Source: Christensenella sp. UBA7868 (GTDB lineage: Bacteria > Bacillota > Clostridia > Christensenellales > UBA1242). From it: DNA of 9,236 nucleotides. Where the stretch lies: positions 2,780 through 12,015 of the forward strand of contig DLSG01000039.1 of assembly GCA_002501285.1 (NCBI GenBank). The letters are read 5' to 3'. Both the position numbers and the translations under genes were made by a program. The notes beneath the pieces were generated by a model, which saw nothing but the letters and a program-made list of their open reading frames with translations, did not search any database and was not told where the DNA came from. Shown in pieces: positions 5,659 to 9,236 of this stretch. Numbering within the stretch: the stretch's first letter is position 1; every line of letters starts with the position of its first letter.

Positions 5659-6751
5659 ATGATAAACCTAGAAAAATTTAATGATTTAGAAAATAAGTAT
5701 AAAATTGTTAAGGAGTGTCTTTGACCCTAAAAAAGTTGAACTTAAAAATTTAGTTGAAAAACAAAATAACATTTTAGATTTTAATACATCTGAAATGATT
5801 TTGTTAAACAAGAAAATAACCGCTTTAAAAAAAGAAATCGACGAGTTTGACGATTTAGAAAAAAGCGTAATTTCTGTTAAGCAAAGTTTAAATTTAGAAG
5901 ATTTTTCTTCCGAAGAGCAAGAAGAATTATCTTTGCTTTTAAACGAAGAAATAGATAATTTGTTCGAAAAAGCAAATAAACTTTTTTTACTTACGCTTTT
6001 AAACGATAAGTATGACAGTTTTAATGCAATTGTATCTTTCCATTCTGGCGCTGGTGGAACTGAAAGTTACGATTTTGTTCAAATGCTTTACCGAATGGTT
6101 GTAAGATATTTAGAAAATATGAATATAAAGTCGTCAGTTTTAGACCTAATTCCTGACGACAACGGAATTAAAAGTTTAACTTTAAAAGCAAGTGGCGAAA
6201 ACGCTTACGGACTTTTGAAAGCCCTAAAAGGCGTACATCGTCTTGTTAGAATTTCACCTTTCGACGCAAACAAGCGTAGGCACACAACTTTTGCAAGCAT
6301 TGAAGTTTTGCCCGAAATTGAAAACGATAATATGGTTGAAATTTCTGACGATGAAATTAAGATTGACACTTTCCGTTCGGGCGGGGCTGGCGGACAGCAC
6401 GTAAACAAAACCGAAAGTGCTGTAAGAATTACCCACTTAAAAACTGGAATTGTGGTAACCTGTCAAAATGAAAGAAGCCAGATTCAAAACAAAGAACAAG
6501 CAATGAAAGTTTTAAAAAGTAAACTTCTTCAAATTAAAATTGAACAACATCTTGATAAGATTAGTGAAATTTCGGGAAAAAACTTAAAAATTGAATGGGG
6601 TAGCCAAATTATAAGTTATGTATTTTGTCCTTACACTTTGGTTAAAGACCACAGAACAGGTTGTGAAACAAGTAATGCAAAAGATGTTTTAGACGGAAAT
6701 TTAGAGCCTTTTGTAATATCTTATTTGTTAAATCAAAAATCATCAAAGTAA
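5659..6751 (+). CDS. prfB: Peptide chain release factor 2, with programmed +1 frameshift
   Basis: Class I release factor that recognises UGA and UAA and triggers peptide release in the ribosome. Translation starts at the ATG at 5659 and reads 21 codons to an in-frame UGA at 5722-5724. It then shifts +1 on CTT so that GAC at 5723-5725 encodes residue 22, giving 363 aa, the usual RF2 length. The stop-codon-reading tripeptide SPF is at 199-201 (VRISPFDANKRRH), and the catalytic GGQ is at 244-246 (GGAGGQHVNKTESAVRITH). The HSGAGGTES motif is at 128-136. The N-terminal third is a helical, Glu/Lys-rich domain. Joining the frames is necessary: the downstream frame alone lacks a sensible start and N-terminus. 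RF2 controls its own synthesis through the UGA. The gene is not next to secA, a common partner elsewhere. Confidence 0.95.
5710..5725 (+). promoter_or_regulatory. RF2 programmed +1 ribosomal frameshift site
   Basis: The sequence reads AAG GAG TGT CTT TGA C. An AAGGAG internal Shine-Dalgarno lies three bases before the slippery CTT codon, followed by the UGA stop and a C, which makes termination poor. Spacing and the CTT-TGA-C core match the classical prfB site (AGGGGG-TAT-CTT-TGA-C in Escherichia coli). When RF2 is scarce the ribosome slips and makes RF2. When RF2 is abundant it terminates after 21 codons. Confidence 0.95.
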
Positions 6752-6754
6752 AAA

Positions 6755-6793
6755 TAAAAAAACGATTTTAGTTAAATTCTAAAATCGCTTTTT
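6755..6793. terminator. Bidirectional terminator between prfB and recD2
   Basis: CGATTTTAG (6763-6771) and CTAAAATCG (6779-6787) form a perfect nine-base stem with a seven-base loop. It is preceded by a seven-base A-run and followed by TTTTTATTT. On both strands this is a stem plus U-tract. It begins a few bases after the prfB stop and lies about 100 bases beyond the recD2 stop, so it can end both convergent transcripts. Confidence 0.85.
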
Positions 6794-6812
6794 ATTTACT
6801 ACAAAAGTAAAT
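6794..6812. repeat. Small inverted repeat next to the prfB/recD2 terminator
   Basis: ATTTACT (6794-6800) pairs with AGTAAAT (6806-6812) around a five-base loop directly after the main terminator. It could add to termination of the incoming recD2 transcript. The rest of the 6813-6890 spacer is AT-rich with only short imperfect repeats. Confidence 0.3.
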
Positions 6813-6890
6813 TCTATTTGTTATTACGAGTAATTAATTAGTTAAAAAATCGTAAATTTTTATTTTTTAGATTAATTTTATTGAAGGCTT

Positions 6891-9128
6891 TTAAACATAA
6901 ATATTTACAAAATTTTTGTCTTCATCAATCAAAAATTGTTTTAAATAACTATATCTTTTTGCTTGATAATTGTTTTTAATCATTCGCTTTAAATTTGTTT
7001 TATCTCCAACCAAAACCACCATTTTTTTTGCACGAGTAACACCCGTATATAAAAGATTTCGTGTTAAAATCATGCTTGGACCCGAAATTAAAGGCATTAC
7101 AACAACATCAAATTCACTGCCCTGACTTTTGTGAATTGTTATTGCATAACTTAAAGTTAATTCTAATAAATTTTGACGTTCATAAACCGCTCTCCTTCCG
7201 TCATCAAACAAAACAGTTACTTGATTATCGCCAAGATTTACATTTTCAATTATTCCAATATCACCATTAAAAACGCCAACGCCTTTTTCCGTATAATATT
7301 CACTGACCATTCTTGTCCATTCTTGTTCATAATTGTTTGTGGTTTGCATAACCTTATCACCAAGCCTGTAAATTATATTTTCCGTTATAATCTCTGGCTT
7401 ATATTCATCACGAGGATTTAATCTGTCTTGAAGTTCTTTGTTAAGATTATCTATTCCACAAACAGCATTTTTCATTGGCGCTAGAACCTGAATTTTAAAA
7501 GGTTCGATATTTAAAAAATTTGGTAGTCTGTTTGTTACAAGTTCTATAATGCTTTTTGATATTTCAATAGGCTCTAACCTATTTTCAAAAAAGAAATCTT
7601 TTGATGAATTATCTATTATTGGCATTTCGCCCTGATTTATTGCGTGAGCGTTTGAAATAATTAAACTTTTAGCATCTTGTCTGTAAATTTCGGTTAGCAT
7701 GGAAACATCAACAACGCCCGAATTTAAAATATCCGCCAAAACATTTCCCGCCCCTACGCTTGGAAGTTGGTCTTTATCTCCAACCAAAATTACTTGGCTA
7801 CCCTTTTTTACCGCTTTTAATAAATTGTAAAAAATATTTACATCAACCATAGACACTTCGTCAACAATTATTGTATCGGCATTAAGCGGATTTAATTCAT
7901 TTCGGTTAAATAAATTTACATTGTCATCTTTAAAATTTAATTCTAGCGCTCGGTGAATTGTGCTTGCTTCTTCACCAGTGCTTTCATTAAGTCTTTTGCT
8001 CGCTCTTCCTGTTGGAGCAAGCAAACAATACTTTTTGTTTTGAAGTTTTAATAAATAAATTAAACATTTAACTATTGTTGTCTTTCCTGTTCCAGGGCCC
8101 CCAGTAATAACAGAAAAACCAGAGTTTATACTTTTTATAACCGCTTCTTTTTGTTTTTCATGAAGGCTAAATTTATTTTGCTTTTCAAATTCTAATATTT
8201 CTTTTTCGGGATTAAATTCATCAAACAAATAAGTGTGTTTTAATGCAACAATTTTGTTCGCAATATTTTTTTCCATTTTAAAATATTTTGAAAGCATTAT
8301 ACTTACTTCGCCATTATCTTCAATTAGGGTCACAACATTTTCTATACTTAAAGTCATCAAAATTTCATCAAGTTTTGATTCAATTTGTTTAAGCGATATT
8401 CTTAAAAGTTTTACGCAATCTATAAACAAATCTTTTTTTGGCATATAAGTGTTTCCATCTTTGTCACTATTCTCTTTTAAAACGTGTAAAATCCCCGCAC
8501 GAAGTCTAAAATCGCTTTTTTCACTTATTCCAACTTTTTTAGCAATTTTGTCTGCACTTAAAAACCCTATTCCATCTACATCTTCAATTAATTTATATGG
8601 ATTTTCCGACACAATTTTTTCAGTTTTATCTTTATAAATATTGTATATTTTAATAGCAAGATTTGTTGAAATATCATAACTTTGCAAAAACATTATAGCA
8701 TTTTGCATAATTCTTATTTCTTCATAAGCTTCGTGAATTTGCAAGGCTTTTGCTGGGCTAACCCCTCTAACTTCGGTTAATTTTTGCGGGTTTAATCTAA
8801 TTATATCAAGCGTGCTTTCTTTAAATCTTGATACAATATTCATAGCCGTTACAGGCCCCACTCCTTTAATAAGACCGCTTCCTAAATACTTAATTATTCC
8901 ATCTACGCTTGTTGGTGCCAAAACTTTTACACTGCTCACTCTAAATTGTTCGCCATATTTCTTGTCTTTTATCATTTCGCCATCAAGTTCAACATTTTGT
9001 CCCGCAGAAACAATGGGGAACTTCCCAACACAAGTAAGCATTTCCCCATTCAAATCACAAATTGCGACCGTATAGCCATTCATATCATTTCTAAAAACAA
9101 CATCTTCAATTTCAGCACAAATTCTCAT
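6891..9128 (-). CDS. recD2: RecD2-type ATP-dependent 5'-3' DNA helicase
   Basis: A 745-aa superfamily 1B helicase of the RecD2 (YrrC) type, found in bacteria outside the RecBCD complex and linked to DNA repair and fork maintenance. The long N-terminus has an OB-like domain (about 1-70) and helix-hairpin-helix repeats (about 75-200, including LIKGVGPVTA, LTEVRGVSPAKA and IEDVDGIGFLSADKIA). The motor motifs follow in order: Q326, Walker A GGPGTGKTT (343-351), APTGRASKRL (371-380), Walker B IIVDEVSMVD (420-429), VGDKDQLPSVG (449-459), TEIYRQ (479-484), VLAPMKN (548-554), AITIHKSQGSEFD (662-674) and LYTGVTRAKK (693-702). Length is typical and no motif is missing. The ATG at 9128 has an in-frame TAA two codons upstream, so no longer start is possible. 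No Shine-Dalgarno lies at normal spacing, and the nearest GGAGG is 20 bases away. Confidence 0.95.
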   Translation of the reverse strand: MRICAEIEDVVFRNDMNGYTVAICDLNGEMLTCVGKFPIVSAGQNVELDGEMIKDKKYGEQFRVSSVKVLAPTSVDGIIKYLGSGLIKGVGPVTAMNIVSRFKESTLDIIRLNPQKLTEVRGVSPAKALQIHEAYEEIRIMQNAIMFLQSYDISTNLAIKIYNIYKDKTEKIVSENPYKLIEDVDGIGFLSADKIAKKVGISEKSDFRLRAGILHVLKENSDKDGNTYMPKKDLFIDCVKLLRISLKQIESKLDEILMTLSIENVVTLIEDNGEVSIMLSKYFKMEKNIANKIVALKHTYLFDEFNPEKEILEFEKQNKFSLHEKQKEAVIKSINSGFSVITGGPGTGKTTIVKCLIYLLKLQNKKYCLLAPTGRASKRLNESTGEEASTIHRALELNFKDDNVNLFNRNELNPLNADTIIVDEVSMVDVNIFYNLLKAVKKGSQVILVGDKDQLPSVGAGNVLADILNSGVVDVSMLTEIYRQDAKSLIISNAHAINQGEMPIIDNSSKDFFFENRLEPIEISKSIIELVTNRLPNFLNIEPFKIQVLAPMKNAVCGIDNLNKELQDRLNPRDEYKPEIITENIIYRLGDKVMQTTNNYEQEWTRMVSEYYTEKGVGVFNGDIGIIENVNLGDNQVTVLFDDGRRAVYERQNLLELTLSYAITIHKSQGSEFDVVVMPLISGPSMILTRNLLYTGVTRAKKMVVLVGDKTNLKRMIKNNYQAKRYSYLKQFLIDEDKNFVNIYV

Positions 9129-9131
9129 ATT

Positions 9132-9236
9132 TTATATAATATCAAACGCCTCCAATTTTGTCAAATTGTAAGGGCAATCTCTTTTACAAACTCTCTTTTC
9201 AAAAAATGTTTTTACAATAAAAATCCACGGGTAAAA
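9132..9236 (-). CDS. Probable 3' end of an unidentified upstream CDS, partial
   Basis: Reading the minus strand in from the right edge, one frame is open for 34 codons to a TAA at 9132-9134, three bases before the recD2 ATG. The other two frames close quickly. The peptide has a protein-like composition, with a WIFIVKTFFEKR stretch, two Cys in VCKRDCPY, and an acidic-hydrophobic end LEAFDII. There is no ATG inside it, so it must begin outside the window. If real, it is followed at once by recD2 and the two are probably co-transcribed. Function is unknown. The open stretch is short enough to arise by chance at low probability, and it overlaps the recD2 promoter candidate. Confidence 0.5.
   Translation of the reverse strand, partial: FYPWIFIVKTFFEKRVCKRDCPYNLTKLEAFDII
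9136..9164 (-). promoter_or_regulatory. Consensus-like promoter for recD2
   Basis: On the minus strand a perfect TTGACA (9159-9164) is followed by a 17-base spacer ending in TGA and a TATTAT -10 box (9136-9141). Only seven bases separate the -10 box from the recD2 ATG. The predicted transcription start therefore coincides with the ATG, giving a leaderless mRNA. The element lies within the open frame of the upstream partial CDS, so it could instead be internal to an operon. Confidence 0.65.

Noticed and set aside
6205..6436. Two overlapping minus-strand open frames opposite prfB
   Set aside because: They lie opposite the SPF and GGQ regions of RF2. Their openness follows from the codon use of the real gene.
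7061..9075. Several plus-strand open frames opposite recD2 (for example 7173-7421 and 8812-9075)
   Set aside because: All are antisense to intact helicase motifs, lack ribosome-binding sites, and have skewed Phe/Ile/Ser-rich composition typical of shadows.
1..9236. A novel defence, mobile or biosynthetic system
   Set aside because: Every sizeable frame is either a housekeeping gene, a membrane or lipoprotein of unknown role, or a shadow. No integrase, transposase, CRISPR repeat, toxin pair or reverse transcriptase motif is present.

Overview
The window is very AT-rich (roughly a quarter G+C by eye) and uses the standard bacterial code. TGG encodes Trp throughout, and a UGA stop sits at the RF2 frameshift site. 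A Gram-positive-type signal peptidase I, a clostridial-type thymidylate kinase, RecD2 and a YwaF-family membrane protein point to a low-GC Bacillota, most likely an uncultured clostridial or Christensenellales-like gut lineage. The lineage call is an inference from gene types and composition only.

Layout: The left third is on the minus strand: signal peptidase I (lepB) and the ribosome-assembly protein YhbY form a tight pair, followed by thymidylate kinase (tmk), which has its own candidate promoter. Diverging from lepB is a PAP2-type phosphatase on the plus strand. It converges on a 61-aa protein of unknown function across a bidirectional terminator. Next on the minus strand is a 13-segment membrane protein that looks like a doubled YwaF unit. 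Diverging from it on the plus strand are a lipoprotein of unknown function and then prfB (RF2), which needs a programmed +1 frameshift. prfB converges on recD2 (minus) at a strong bidirectional terminator. Both window edges hold candidate gene fragments: a plus-strand 3' end at the left, and a minus-strand 3' end at the right that stops 3 bases before the recD2 start.

The genes are mostly housekeeping (dTMP phosphorylation, ribosome assembly, protein export, lipid phosphate recycling, translation termination, DNA repair) in short one- or two-gene transcription units separated by hairpins. They do not form one pathway. I see no CRISPR array, mobile element, toxin-antitoxin pair, defence island, tRNA or rRNA. 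The points most worth a second look are the promoter/start geometry suggesting leaderless mRNAs (recD2, the PAP2 gene, lepB), the internal duplication in the YwaF-like protein, the RF2 frameshift site together with the absence of UGA as an ordinary stop, and the two uncharacterised small or secreted proteins.
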